Shown: positions 18,986 through 28,269, numbered from the stretch's first letter. The stretch is DNA of 64,000 nt from Saprospiraceae bacterium (GCA_019187225.1 JABAQQ010000052.1:1-64000), one strand, 5' to 3'. Translations and numbers: made by a program. The notes: generated by a model from the letters alone, not told the origin.

Positions 18986-19969
18986 TCAGCAAGATAAAAA
19001 GCGCCCGTAACCCTCCTTCCGGATCGGGTCGGAAGATACTTCGGGTATAGGGTTTTGTATGGGTTCGAGCAATTCCGCTTGCATGAGATAACCTTTGTCA
19101 AGCCCTGCAAAAGACCGGTGTACCCTTTCGCGCATGGGCATAATCGCGCTGCTGATGCTAAAAGTACGGCCATACTCGTCGAGCTTGTAATATGACAGGT
19201 AACATGGATTGCACATGTTTTCGCGGAGGGCATCGCCTTCCACCATCACATTCCCCCAATAGGCGTTCAGGCAACAAGGTTGGTAGCAATCCCGGTCAAA
19301 ATCTCCGGGGTAATGCACCACCACCAATTCTGTGCCCGGTTTGACATCCCAGGGTGATAAGCCCAAACCGTCGGCAAGGTGGGCCGCCCGGTCTTTCAGA
19401 CCTGCCGTTGCGGCCAGCGATTCCTCATGGGTGACGTATACCAGCCCATTGGGAGGGCCCAAACTGGCTACTGCCAACTCGGCAAATTCTACCGAAAAAA
19501 TTTCACGGATTTCCATCTTCCTTGCTTCATCGTATTCACCAAAGTCTTTGTGCGGGGTAAGATATTTCATAAATGCCCGCAAAGCACAGATATGAATGTA
19601 GGGATCGGGAGTAGTTGCCTGGAAAACGGAGGTCTCGGCGGGATCTCTTTCCAGCATCTCTCTCAATACCCGTCCGAATGCTGCGAGTGTGGGAATTTTG
19701 GCGCCTACAGGCAAAGAACGCAACTGCTTGCGCAAAAATTCCTTTTTTACCGGTACCTGCAGGATAGCTTCCCGGATAACCGGCGGTTGAAGCGCGCCGC
19801 TTTTCAGGTCAATGGCCATGCTGTATAAAAGCCGATGGCCATGAAAGTGGCCTTCCGCGCCCATTTCATGGATAAAATCCTGCAGGATCACTTTATTGTC
19901 CGGAGAAGCGACACCGGTCGTGAGCTGCCGGATTAAATAGGCTGTTACATCCGGTTCGATCGAGTTCAT
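18986..19969 (-). CDS. Unrecognised 327-residue protein with a Cys cluster, first gene of the operon
   Basis: I do not recognise this protein. The N-terminal 130 residues are helical (VTAYLIRQLTTGVASPDNKVILQDFIHEMG ... FLRKQLRSLPVGAKIPTLAAFGRVLREML). The C-terminal part has a beta-rich segment, TELVVVHYPGDFDRDC, followed by a five-Cys cluster: C228, C232, C233 (CYQPCC) and C253, C256 (CNPC). This could bind zinc or an iron-sulfur cluster. The start at 19969 is preferred; an in-frame ATG at 20017 would add 16 residues. As the first gene of the operon it may carry the promoter, but none is evident in 19970-20183. Function unknown. Confidence 0.78.
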   Translation of the reverse strand: MNSIEPDVTAYLIRQLTTGVASPDNKVILQDFIHEMGAEGHFHGHRLLYSMAIDLKSGALQPPVIREAILQVPVKKEFLRKQLRSLPVGAKIPTLAAFGRVLREMLERDPAETSVFQATTPDPYIHICALRAFMKYLTPHKDFGEYDEARKMEIREIFSVEFAELAVASLGPPNGLVYVTHEESLAATAGLKDRAAHLADGLGLSPWDVKPGTELVVVHYPGDFDRDCYQPCCLNAYWGNVMVEGDALRENMCNPCYLSYYKLDEYGRTFSISSAIMPMRERVHRSFAGLDKGYLMQAELLEPIQNPIPEVSSDPIRKEGYGRFLSC

Positions 19970-20183
19970 TCGAAGACGTTTATGCTTACTGGCTTTAAAA
20001 AGCGGATTAAAATGCATTTTGCCAGCAAAAATAATGTTATTTTATCGAAATAAAAAACATTTTTTTATCATATTTGTCTTCGGTGAAACCCCTTGCCTCA
20101 CCGGGTGCAATGGCATCGTCAACGGGACGGAGCGAGGTCGCTCGCTGTGCAATGGATATATACCGCTGAGAATGGTAATTCCG

Positions 20184-22619
20184 TCACTCCGACCGCAACG
20201 ACTCCACCGGGTTCGCCAACGCCGCCCTTACCGCCTGAAATCCGATCGCTGCCAATGCCACCACAATTGCCAGCGCCCCTGTGATGGCAAACAGATACCA
20301 ACCGATATTGACCCGGTAGACAAAGTCCTCCAGCCAACGGTTCATACCCCACCAGGCCAAAGGCGCGGCCAGGGCGAAAGCGATCAGGACGAGTATCAGA
20401 AAATCGCGGCTCAGCAGCCCGACCACTGAGCCGACGGAAGCGCCCAGCACCTTGCGAATGCCGATTTCCTTCGTTTTCTGGACGGCGATCAGCGATGCCA
20501 GCCCGAACAGGCCGAGGCAGGAAATAAAAATGGCCAATACAGCGAAGCCTTTGCAAGTGAGAGAGAAGCGGTTTTCGTCGCGGTAAAATTCGGCGATGGA
20601 CTCGTCGAAGTACTGACCGTCGAATACCTGTTCGGGGAAAGTCCGGTCGAATAATTTCTGAATGGAGGTCGTCGTGGCATTCATGTTTTCGGGGTGGATT
20701 TTGATGCCTGCCACGTAGTAAAGTTCTTTCCGGGTGGTCATGGTGATGGGCTCCAGTTCCTGGTGCAGCGAGTGCGAATTAAAATCTTCCACCACACCCA
20801 CGATGGTCATCCACCGTCGGCCGCCGAGGCGCAGTTCTTTGCCCAATACTTCGTTCAAGTCTTGTATACCCAGTTTGCGCAACAGGGTCCGGTTGACCAC
20901 CGCTTCGCGCATGGTGTCGCTGGGTGCGGGGATGCGTCCGGCAGCCATTTTCAACCCGTAGGTTTTGAAATAATCCGGTTCGCAATATTTGATCGAGGTG
21001 TTGAACAAGGCATCCTGCGCACCCCGACCCAATGCAAAATTGCTCGACCAGGTGTTGCCGGACGAAGGCACATCGCTGCCATAGCCGACCGATTCCACAC
21101 CTGCGAGTTGCAACAGTTGTTGTTTGAACGTCTCGAAACGTGGGGCGCTGCTGCTGTCGTAACTGACATTCACCGTATACACCAGATCCGGCTGAAAACC
21201 CAGGTCCATTTTGCGGATGAAATCCAGTTGACTGACAGTGATCAGTGTGCCGACGATCAAACCCTGCGCTATCACAAACTGCAACACCACCAAAGATTTG
21301 CGCAGTGTGCCGCCACCGGCACTATTGGGTGAAGTATTGCTTTTTAATGCTTTGATGGGGTTGAAGCCCGCCAATACCATTGCCGGATAAAAGCCCGACA
21401 AAAGGCTTACCACCAGTGTCAATGCCAACAAAAATGCCCAGATCGCCGGATTGGAAAAGAAAGGAAGCGCATCCGGCACTTCGGATATGTGTTTCAGGAG
21501 TGGCGCCAGCGCAGCGGCCAGCGCGGCAGCCAATGCAACGGAGAACAATACGAGCAATGTCGTTTCCCCCATGAACTGGCGCATCAATTGGCCGCGGCTG
21601 CCTCCCAGGCTTTTGCGCACACCCACTTCCTTTGAGCGCCGGGCTGCCAGCGCGGTGGCCAGATTGATAAAATTGAAACAGGCCATGACGACGATCAAAA
21701 CGCCCACCAGCGACAACACCCACAAACGGCTCTTACTGACAGTGTGGCTCCCATTGTTGCCAAAACGGTCGTCATAATGTTTATCGGCCAGCGGCTGCAA
21801 TTCGTGTTTTTTGCTGAAGTGCGGGCTTTCGCTTTTGTATTCCTTCTGGCCGACGGTAGCGAGCGTAGTATTGGCGGCAGCCAATTGTCCTGCGTCGCGA
21901 AGCAGGCCGAAAACCTGATCGTTGCTGCTCGTGCTACCCCAGTCTTCATGGTATGAATACAATTCCTTGTTTTTTTTCAGGGTTTCGTACGATACCATCA
22001 GGTGGAAAGGAAAATCGCTATTGTCCGGCGCATCGGCCACTACGCCGCGCACCGCCAGAAGCAGGGCATTGTCCATCAACACCGTTTTGCCCAGGGCCTC
22101 CTGCCAGGAGTCAAAGCATTTTTCGGCCATTTTTTGGGTCAGGACGATCGAATTGGGCTCTTTCAATGCCGTTTCAGGGTCGCCCGCCAGCCATTGCCAG
22201 TCGAATATTTTGAAAAATGAAGGCTCCGTAAAAATGCCGAGTTCGTGCTCATTATCGGTATTGAATTTCCGGCTTGCCCCGCCGCCTGTGGCGTCGGGGA
22301 CGGAAATTGTAGGCCAGGTCTCTTTGATGCGCGCGTATTGCTCGAATTGGGTAACCGTATTTTGGATGGCATCCATCGCCGGGATGGGGATACCTGGTGT
22401 ATGCCCTTCTCCTTCTTCCGGACTTTTTGTCACCGTGACGACGCGCACGATGCGGTCGTAGTTCTTGAAATGTTTGTTGAAGCTCAGTTCATAATGAACC
22501 AGGCGGAAAATCAGCAGGCTGGCGGCTATGCCGACAGCCAAACCGAGGATATTGATAGTGGAATAAAGCCGGTTGTTCGAGAGATTGCGAAGGGCGAGTT
22601 TGAGATAGGTAGCGAGCAT
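20184..22619 (-). CDS. FtsX/MacB-like ABC transporter permease
   Basis: An 811-residue permease with the duplicated architecture common in Bacteroidota: an N-terminal transmembrane helix (TINILGLAVGIAASLLIFRLVHYEL, about 20-45), a MacB-type periplasmic core domain (about 50-260), an FtsX three-helix block (about 285-430), a second periplasmic domain (about 440-660) and a final FtsX block (about 680-805). Such proteins convert cytoplasmic ATP hydrolysis into extracytoplasmic work (export of peptides, lipids or toxins). It probably works with the two ATPases and HlyD adaptor encoded at 24982-28036. A double dyad and a -24/-12-like element upstream (22708-22814) suggest sigma-54 control by the regulator at 28441. 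The in-frame ATG at 22619 starts the conserved N terminus. Confidence 0.88.
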   Translation of the reverse strand: MLATYLKLALRNLSNNRLYSTINILGLAVGIAASLLIFRLVHYELSFNKHFKNYDRIVRVVTVTKSPEEGEGHTPGIPIPAMDAIQNTVTQFEQYARIKETWPTISVPDATGGGASRKFNTDNEHELGIFTEPSFFKIFDWQWLAGDPETALKEPNSIVLTQKMAEKCFDSWQEALGKTVLMDNALLLAVRGVVADAPDNSDFPFHLMVSYETLKKNKELYSYHEDWGSTSSNDQVFGLLRDAGQLAAANTTLATVGQKEYKSESPHFSKKHELQPLADKHYDDRFGNNGSHTVSKSRLWVLSLVGVLIVVMACFNFINLATALAARRSKEVGVRKSLGGSRGQLMRQFMGETTLLVLFSVALAAALAAALAPLLKHISEVPDALPFFSNPAIWAFLLALTLVVSLLSGFYPAMVLAGFNPIKALKSNTSPNSAGGGTLRKSLVVLQFVIAQGLIVGTLITVSQLDFIRKMDLGFQPDLVYTVNVSYDSSSAPRFETFKQQLLQLAGVESVGYGSDVPSSGNTWSSNFALGRGAQDALFNTSIKYCEPDYFKTYGLKMAAGRIPAPSDTMREAVVNRTLLRKLGIQDLNEVLGKELRLGGRRWMTIVGVVEDFNSHSLHQELEPITMTTRKELYYVAGIKIHPENMNATTTSIQKLFDRTFPEQVFDGQYFDESIAEFYRDENRFSLTCKGFAVLAIFISCLGLFGLASLIAVQKTKEIGIRKVLGASVGSVVGLLSRDFLILVLIAFALAAPLAWWGMNRWLEDFVYRVNIGWYLFAITGALAIVVALAAIGFQAVRAALANPVESLRSE

Positions 22620-22707
22620 GGACGAGTTGTTAGCGTAAGATGGCTGAGGGTATATTGGTCATTGAAGTCATTGAAGGGTAGTCAGGGAATGCGGTTGGCG
22701 TTAAAAA

Positions 22708-22722
22708 TTCAATCGGCATGCC
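22708..22722 (-). promoter_or_regulatory. Candidate sigma-54 -24/-12 promoter of the permease gene
   Basis: On the minus strand GG (22722-22721), ten bases, then GA (22710-22709) give CGGCATG...TTGAA. This agrees with the sigma-54 consensus TGGCAC-N5-TTGC at the -24 GGCA and the TTG of -12, with A instead of C at the last -12 position. It lies 89 bp upstream of the permease start. The nearest end of the double dyad is 57 bp further upstream. Confidence 0.5.
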
Positions 22723-22778
22723 GCTATTGTAAAATATTGATAATCAGTTAGTAAATTGATTATTATTTAAAATAAAAA

Positions 22779-22814
22779 TGCCCGAAACCGAACGAAAATG
22801 TTCGATTTCGGACA
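22779..22814 (-). promoter_or_regulatory. Double dyad, candidate enhancer of the permease gene
   Basis: On the minus strand two 16-bp dyads lie 4 bp apart: TGTCCG-N4-CGAACA (22814-22799) and CGTTCG-N4-CGGGCA (22794-22779). The same two-dyad layout, in the same orientation relative to transcription, recurs at 28270-28305 beside the sigma-54 response regulator. This is the expected form of a binding site for two regulator dimers. Assignment to the regulator at 28441 is inference. Confidence 0.6.
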
Positions 22815-22830
22815 CTTGTGCCAACATGAA

Positions 22831-22966
22831 TCATGCGAATCAGGAGCAAAACACTCATGCGCATTGGACTTCAATTACTCAGATAGCACGTTTACGAAAC
22901 TTTCAAAGTTTCGTAAATGTAAACACCTGGAAATCAGCGACGAATTTTTAACCCTGATTCGCATGA
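22831..22966. repeat. Nested fold-back repeat
   Basis: A perfect 14-bp inverted repeat (22831-22844 and 22953-22966) encloses a second perfect hairpin, 13+1+13 bp, at 22891-22917 with core ACGAAACTTTCAAAGTTTCGT. A similar inner core, CTAAACTTTCAGAAGTTTGG, occurs at 46336-46355 inside another fold-back. This points to a shared repeat family. Confidence 0.8.
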
Positions 22967-23035
22967 GCCGCCCCTGATTTTGCAACATGACAAATACAAT
23001 CCGTTTTTCACAATGTTCCTTGAAAAGGGTATTCT

Positions 23036-23155
23036 GTGCCGTCGTTGTGCGTCCGCGCCAACGACAATTCATCACATCAGCCAGGCGTTTTTGTTCTCTT
23101 TTCCTCCTGGCTATGGTGAAAATCTGCTGTTGGCGTGGACGCACAACAGCGGCAC
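23036..23155. repeat. Imperfect long fold-back repeat
   Basis: Arms 23036-23062 and 23129-23155 (27 bp) are reverse complements with three mismatches; the outer ends are GTGCC / GGCAC. An inner imperfect pairing (AGCCAGG ... CCTGGCT) makes a nested stem. It lies directly downstream of the OmpA-family gene and could also act on its 3' end. Confidence 0.65.
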
Positions 23156-23205
23156 AAGGCTCTCGTGCATTGTTTTTACATTGTTATAAATTTCAGGGTG
23201 GCGTT

Positions 23206-24762
23206 TTATTCTCGCGTAAACCGCACCTCTACCCGCCTCCGGAGTTGTTGGTTGAGCAGCGGGTCGTCCGACAACAATTTTTCACTGACCGGCTGGCTGG
23301 AACCTTTTCCGGTGAATTGCAGGCGTGATGGCGGGATGCCCTGCGATACCAGAAAATCGTATACTTTTTTGGCGCGGTTACCGGAAAGGTTGGCCGTGGC
23401 GGTTTCGGCAGCGTCGTCGGTATGACCGGAGATAATGGCTTTCAGGCTGTTGTCGTTTTTAAGAATTCCCACTACCTCGTCGAGCGTTTCATCGGAGGTT
23501 CTGTACCAGTTGTCCTGCGCAGCCCTGAAATAGATGGCTTTATCGGGCGGCGGCAGGGCAGGGCAGCCTTTTTGATCGGCGATTCCGGCTACATCGGGGC
23601 ATTTGTCGTCCTTATCGGCAATGCCGTCGCCATCGGAGTCGGGGCAGCCGTTCAACTCAACCGGCCCCGCCGCATCGGGGCAAAGGTCGTCTTTATCGGC
23701 GATCCCGTCTTCGTCCTGGTCAGAAGGCATACACCCGCGATATGCAGCTTGTCCGGGTACGTCGGGGCATTTGTCGTCCTTGTCGGCGATGCCGTCGTCG
23801 TCGGAGTCGGGGCAGCCGTTCAACTCAACCGGGCCGGGCTGTTCGGAGCACAGATCGTACTTGTCCGCAACGCCGTCGCCGTCTTTGTCGGGGCAACCTT
23901 TCAGGCTTTTCAGCCCGGGTGTAATGGGGCAATCATCATCGAAATCGGCGATGCCATCTTTGTCTGTGTCGACAAACAGGTCTTTCTGCCGGGGTTTTTC
24001 TTTCGTTTTTTCTTTGAGTTCTTCCGTTTTGGCGATGGGTTTATTGCGTTTATTTTTACCGAAGGGGTAACTGAATCCAATCTGTGCGGTAAAATACCAG
24101 TCGTTTTCATTGGGGTTCCCGGCCTGACTCACCCCGTCGAGGTAGTCCGAGTAGGTAGGGCGCAACGCGGCCTCCAGACCGAATGTACTGTGGTCTTTCA
24201 ACAAAAAGCGGAGACCGAGGCCGAGCGGTGTGACGATGTTGACTTTATTTGTTTTGGCCTCCTTGTCGCGCTGAGCGGCTTCAGGGTCAATGTATTCGTT
24301 TCCGTTGGTATCGTTCCAGAATACAGTGGGATTGGAATAAGCTCCACCCACGCCTATAAAAAGATAGGGCGCCACGGCGCGGCGTGCTTTGATTGACTTG
24401 CCGCGCTTTGGATACATTCCGAGCGGGTAGTATTCGGCAATTGCCGTCACTTCTGCAAACGGACTTTCAAAGTAAATGCCCCGGAGCACGCGCCATTCCG
24501 GTTCGGCAAAATTGGCGTCATCGCCCGCTAATTTGCCCGCTACCAGGCCGATCCTGGTAGCAAAATTGTTGCTCAGGTTGCGGCGCAAATAAGCTGCAAC
24601 CGAAAAATGTATTTCCCTGAATCCGGTGTTGACTTTGAGTGCGTCGAGGTCGCCCTGATAGGAGGTGATGCCGAGCCCGCCGCCAAAATCCCATTTGAAG
24701 GGAGTTTGTCCAAACGATATAAACGGCAAAAAGAGGAAGATCAGAGGTAAAAGTTTTTTCAT
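23206..24762 (-). CDS. OmpA-family protein with beta-barrel and thrombospondin type 3 repeats
   Basis: A 518-residue outer-membrane protein. After a signal peptide (cleavage near ISFGQ) comes an 8-stranded-type barrel (about 20-230, WDFGGGLGITSYQGDL ... FTAQIGFSYPFG). A charged linker and five calcium-binding thrombospondin type 3-like repeats follow (DTDKDGIADFDDDCP, DKDGDGVADKYDLC, DSDDDGIADKDDKCP, DQDEDGIADKDDLCP, DSDGDGIADKDDKCP; about 265-405). A C-terminal OmpA domain (about 415-518: LKAIISGHTDD ... NRAKKVYDFLVSQGI ... RRRVEVRF) should bind peptidoglycan. It tethers the outer membrane to the wall. It sits between the permease and ATPase genes on the same strand, with 219 bp separating it from the ATPase gene, so functional linkage is possible but unproven. 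Confidence 0.92.
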   Translation of the reverse strand: MKKLLPLIFLFLPFISFGQTPFKWDFGGGLGITSYQGDLDALKVNTGFREIHFSVAAYLRRNLSNNFATRIGLVAGKLAGDDANFAEPEWRVLRGIYFESPFAEVTAIAEYYPLGMYPKRGKSIKARRAVAPYLFIGVGGAYSNPTVFWNDTNGNEYIDPEAAQRDKEAKTNKVNIVTPLGLGLRFLLKDHSTFGLEAALRPTYSDYLDGVSQAGNPNENDWYFTAQIGFSYPFGKNKRNKPIAKTEELKEKTKEKPRQKDLFVDTDKDGIADFDDDCPITPGLKSLKGCPDKDGDGVADKYDLCSEQPGPVELNGCPDSDDDGIADKDDKCPDVPGQAAYRGCMPSDQDEDGIADKDDLCPDAAGPVELNGCPDSDGDGIADKDDKCPDVAGIADQKGCPALPPPDKAIYFRAAQDNWYRTSDETLDEVVGILKNDNSLKAIISGHTDDAAETATANLSGNRAKKVYDFLVSQGIPPSRLQFTGKGSSQPVSEKLLSDDPLLNQQLRRRVEVRFTRE

Positions 24763-24981
24763 GGCAGCTCTGTATTAAAAAATACGCCGAACTTCTGCGG
24801 GTGACAAAGTTGCGGGAAGTGAAGCGGTTTTTACAAAAAGCTACAGAGTCAAAAATTTTGCCATGTTGCGTAAAAACAAAGCGGCCATTCGAGTTTTTAG
24901 GCCACTGCTTTCCGCTTTTGCCGAAAAGAAGTAATTCTAATACCCGAATGGCTGCTTGCGTTTGTCCAAATATTCTGAAAA

Positions 24982-25671
24982 TCAGGCTCTTTTTACCAAT
25001 TCTTCGCTTTCCACCCTTCCGTCCATCAAATGCAGTATCCGCTTGCCGTATTGCGCATTCGTTTCAGAATGCGTTACCTGAATGATGGTGACTCCGTCTT
25101 CTTCGTTGAGTTTTTTGAAAATCTCCATGATCTCTTTGGCCTGCTGGCTTTGCAGGTTGCCCGTAGGTTCGTCGGCCAGAATGAGTTTGGGATTGCCGAT
25201 CAGCGCGCGCGCGACGCCGACCAGTTGCTGCTGACCGCCGGATAACTGATTGGGAAACAAGTCTTTTTTCGCCACGATATTGAACCGGTCGAGCACGTCG
25301 GCGATGCGGCTTTTCCGTTCGGACGAAGGGACTTTCTTGTAGAGCAGCGGCGTTTCTAAGTTTTCATATACCGTCAGGTCGTCAATCAGGTGATAGGCCT
25401 GGAATACGAACCCGATGTATTGCTGGTAGAGTTCGGTGCGGCGGCGCTCATTGAATTTGTGCACGGCTTCGCCCAAAAACCAGTATTCTCCCGCTGTGGG
25501 TTCGTCCAGCATGCCCAATATATGGAGCAGGGTGCTTTTACCCGAACCGCTGGGGCCCATAATGCTGACAAATTCACCTTCGGCAACGTGGGCGTTCACA
25601 TAGCGCAGGATGTATGATTTGAGCGCACCGTTTTGATAATAACGTTCAATGTCTTTTAGTTCGAGCATCAT
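24982..25671 (-). CDS. ABC transporter ATP-binding protein (MacB/LolD type), second of pair
   Basis: A 229-residue ATPase of the MacB/LolD subfamily. Walker A is GPSGSGKST, the signature is LSGGQQQLVGVARAL (the usual R after QQQ is L here), and Walker B is [11 protein letters not shown] followed by an H-loop in QVTHSE. It powers an FtsX-type permease. The start at 25671 is chosen from the conserved beginning MMLELKDIERYYQNG; the longer frame to 25734 runs through intergenic hairpins. It is the last gene of the HlyD-ATPase-ATPase series, separated from the upstream ATPase by about 330 bp filled with palindromes, which may reduce its expression relative to the first two genes. Confidence 0.93.
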   Translation of the reverse strand: MMLELKDIERYYQNGALKSYILRYVNAHVAEGEFVSIMGPSGSGKSTLLHILGMLDEPTAGEYWFLGEAVHKFNERRRTELYQQYIGFVFQAYHLIDDLTVYENLETPLLYKKVPSSERKSRIADVLDRFNIVAKKDLFPNQLSGGQQQLVGVARALIGNPKLILADEPTGNLQSQQAKEIMEIFKKLNEEDGVTIIQVTHSETNAQYGKRILHLMDGRVESEELVKRA

Positions 25672-25683
25672 CTTGTGTTGGCT

Positions 25684-25775
25684 CCCACCGATAGGCCGGT
25701 GGGTTGAGTTGAAAAAGTCCTGCGGACCTGGCATTCAGCCCACCGATTTATCGGTGGGGTTACCGATTCATCGGT
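25684..25775. repeat. Cluster of three CCACCGAT/ATCGGTGG palindromes
   Basis: Three small hairpins occur in 92 bp: 25684-25703 (CCCACCG/CGGTGGG), 25739-25758 (CCCACCGAT/ATCGGTGGG, 9-bp stem, 2-nt loop) and 25762-25775 (ACCGAT/ATCGGT). They lie between the two ATPase genes. Confidence 0.75.
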
Positions 25776-25800
25776 GGGGCAATTCAGCAATAAATGACGT

Positions 25801-25906
25801 CAAAACGCAGCCGTCGCGATCCGCCGGCTTTTGTTTGGATAAAGACGGCTGACTAACTAACAGGTGGTTAGACAGTGCGACCAGCGAACCGGCCGGCTGC
25901 GTTTTG
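25801..25906. repeat. 106-bp fold-back element
   Basis: Terminal arms CAAAACGCAGCC (25801-25812) and GGCTGCGTTTTG (25895-25906) are perfect 12-bp reverse complements. Inner pairings (GCCGTC with GACGGC) give additional stems. MITE-like shape; no coding capacity. Confidence 0.65.
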
Positions 25907-25947
25907 CGCTTTCAGTAGTTTTTGTTTTTAGTTGTTGCACCGTTTAC

Positions 25948-25990
25948 CGGAACGCTGTTCCGATAGAGAAAAGCCGGAACTCCGTTCCGG
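25948..25990. repeat. REP-like CCGGAAC/GTTCCGG palindrome pair
   Basis: Two palindromes: 25948-25962 (CGGAAC-N3-GTTCCG) and 25974-25990 (CCGGAAC-N3-GTTCCGG). The stem sequence recurs at 28375-28422 in this window, so this is a dispersed family. They end 10 bp from the stop of the first ATPase gene and may act as its 3' structure. Confidence 0.75.
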
Positions 25991-25999
25991 TATATAGCC

Positions 26000-26677
<678 letters not shown>

Positions 26678-26785
26678 TGTTGAATCGTTGAATTGTTGAT
26701 TTGTTTATTTGGTGATTTGAAAGTTTTGCTTGAGGGATAGGGTGAAATGAGATTCGACTGACCATATCCCCGAATAACCAAATTC

Positions 26786-28036
26786 TCATTGAAGGTTCAA
26801 GATGTCTTTATCCCCGAAGTTCTCATAACTACTTGTGATCACTTGTTCTCCGGGCTCCAGGCCGCTCAGTACTTCGAAGTATTGAGGGTTTTTCCGGCCT
26901 AAGGAGATGTTGCGTTTTTCGGCTTTAGAGCCGCTTTCATTGAGCACGTAGACCCAGTTGCCGCCCGTGTCGCTGAAAAAGCCGCCGGTCGGGAGCAAGG
27001 TGGCTTCGGCAGGTTTGCCGAGTTGCAGCCGTACGGGCACCGACTGGCCACGCCGTATGCCTTCGGGGATTTTCTTTTCAAAGGTCATGTCCACTTCGAA
27101 GCGTCCATTGCGCACTTCGGGGTATACTTTCGCGACGACCAGTTTGGTGGTTGCGCCGCTGAACTCGAAAGACCCTTCGAGTCCCGGAAAGATGCGCGAA
27201 ATATAGTGTTCGTCTACTTCCACGCGCATTTTGAAGCCGTTGAGATCGTCAATCTGGCCGATGTTCTGTCCGGCGGTGATGCCCGCGCCGATTTCCACGT
27301 CTACCCGCGACAAGAGGCCGGAAACAGGAGCTTTGACCGAGAGGTTTTCGAGGTTCTGTTTCATCATACTCAGGTTGGTACGGGTACGATCCAGCGTGCC
27401 CTCCAACTGCTTGATTTGCACAAGGCTGTTCTCTTCCTGAAATTTTTGGTTCTCGATCTCGATCTCGCGCTGCTGTGTGAGGCGCTCGAAGGCTATTTTG
27501 GTGCGGGTGAATTCCTGCGAGCTGATGACTCCATCGGCGAACAGTTTGATGTTGCGCTCGTGGTCGTCCTTGGCTTGTTGTATTTGGTAGTCCAATTCCG
27601 AGAGGGTGCGGCGCAGCGCGAACTTGTCCTGTTTGAGGCTGAGTTTGGTGTTTTCCAACTCGTTGATCAGGCGGTACATTTCCGTTTCCCGGTTGACAAA
27701 ATCCATGGTGAGGCGCTGGTTCTCCAGTTTCAGGATCAGGTCGCCCTGTTTCACCGTTGCGCCGCCGTCCAATAGTTTTTGCGACACATAGCCGCCTTCG
27801 ATGGCATCGAGTTGGTAGGTTTTTAAGGGCTGTACTACGCCCGTGACCACGATAAATTCGTCAAATACGCCGCGTTCCACTTTCGACACCGTGATCTTTT
27901 CGCGGTTGACATTGAGGCTGCTGTGCCGCCCTGCAAGCGCGATGCTGTAAACGGAAAATGCCACGAACGCCAGCGCCGCAATACCGAGACCTATGCGCTG
28001 GGGCGTCCATTTTTTCTTTTTGATTGCTCTGTCCAC
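26786..28036 (-). CDS. HlyD/MacA-family periplasmic adaptor of the exporter
   Basis: A 416-residue membrane fusion protein. I choose a GTG start at 28036 (VDRAIKKKKWTPQRIG...). The longer frame to 28171 would put a repeat-derived, non-conserved stretch in front of the single N-terminal membrane anchor (IGLGIAALAFVAFSVYSIAL). Then come a lipoyl-like half (VTGVVQPLKTYQLDAIEGGYV), a long coiled-coil hairpin (about 100-210, LENQRLTMDFVNRETEMYRLINEL...), the second lipoyl half (LSVKAPVSGLLSRVDVEIGAGI) and a beta-barrel/membrane-proximal region (VRLQLGKP ... VYVLNESGSKAEKRNISLG). It links the inner-membrane ABC permease to an outer-membrane channel that is not in the window. Upstream sites (28200-28305) suggest sigma-54 control. 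Confidence in the function is high, in the start moderate. Confidence 0.88.
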   Translation of the reverse strand: MDRAIKKKKWTPQRIGLGIAALAFVAFSVYSIALAGRHSSLNVNREKITVSKVERGVFDEFIVVTGVVQPLKTYQLDAIEGGYVSQKLLDGGATVKQGDLILKLENQRLTMDFVNRETEMYRLINELENTKLSLKQDKFALRRTLSELDYQIQQAKDDHERNIKLFADGVISSQEFTRTKIAFERLTQQREIEIENQKFQEENSLVQIKQLEGTLDRTRTNLSMMKQNLENLSVKAPVSGLLSRVDVEIGAGITAGQNIGQIDDLNGFKMRVEVDEHYISRIFPGLEGSFEFSGATTKLVVAKVYPEVRNGRFEVDMTFEKKIPEGIRRGQSVPVRLQLGKPAEATLLPTGGFFSDTGGNWVYVLNESGSKAEKRNISLGRKNPQYFEVLSGLEPGEQVITSSYENFGDKDILNLQ

Positions 28037-28121
28037 GTTCTGTTGATAAAAGGTTGATCCCGCACAGGGGTGGGAAATGCGTTTGAAAAAAGAGAATGAA
28101 GCAATTTGCGTCAACCTTACT

Positions 28122-28153
28122 CCCGATCCCTCTCTCCATAGGGAGGAATCGGG
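28122..28153. repeat. Inverted repeat in the leader of the HlyD operon
   Basis: Arms 28122-28132 and 28143-28153 (11 bp, one mismatch) with stem CCCGATCCCTC-type pairing. The hairpin is in the untranslated leader if the GTG start is used, and inside the frame if 28171 is used. Confidence 0.5.
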
Positions 28154-28199
28154 GCTCAGGTTGTACAGCAAACCAAATCAAACTTTCACAGTATGCAAA

Positions 28200-28214
28200 T
28201 TCAACCCTGTGCCA
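28200..28214 (-). promoter_or_regulatory. Candidate sigma-54 promoter of the HlyD operon (imperfect)
   Basis: On the minus strand a perfect -24 half TGGCAC (28214-28209) is followed by TTGAA (28204-28200). The gap is one base short of the standard GG-N10-GC rule, so the -12 part is weak. The -24 GG is 57 bp from the nearest end of the double dyad, exactly the distance found at the permease gene. Confidence 0.4.
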
Positions 28215-28269
28215 AAATCTTAAACATCTGAAAATCAAACTTTTTATCATTCCTGTCGCCCCATGTATC

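Larger units (their letters stand above)
22620..23205. other. 586-bp intergenic region with regulatory site and two fold-back repeats
   Basis: From the permease start outward: a promoter/enhancer block (22708-22814), then an AT-poor fold-back repeat (22831-22966), then a 120-bp imperfect fold-back (23036-23155), then the stop of the OmpA-family gene at 23206. Short open frames here (for example 22987-23328) are products of the repeat and show no coding character. No gene is supported. Confidence 0.7.

Noticed and set aside
22987-23328. A 113-residue open frame in the fold-back region downstream of the OmpA-family gene
   Set aside because: It spans the inverted repeat and its product is repeat-derived and extends into the antisense of the OmpA-family gene.
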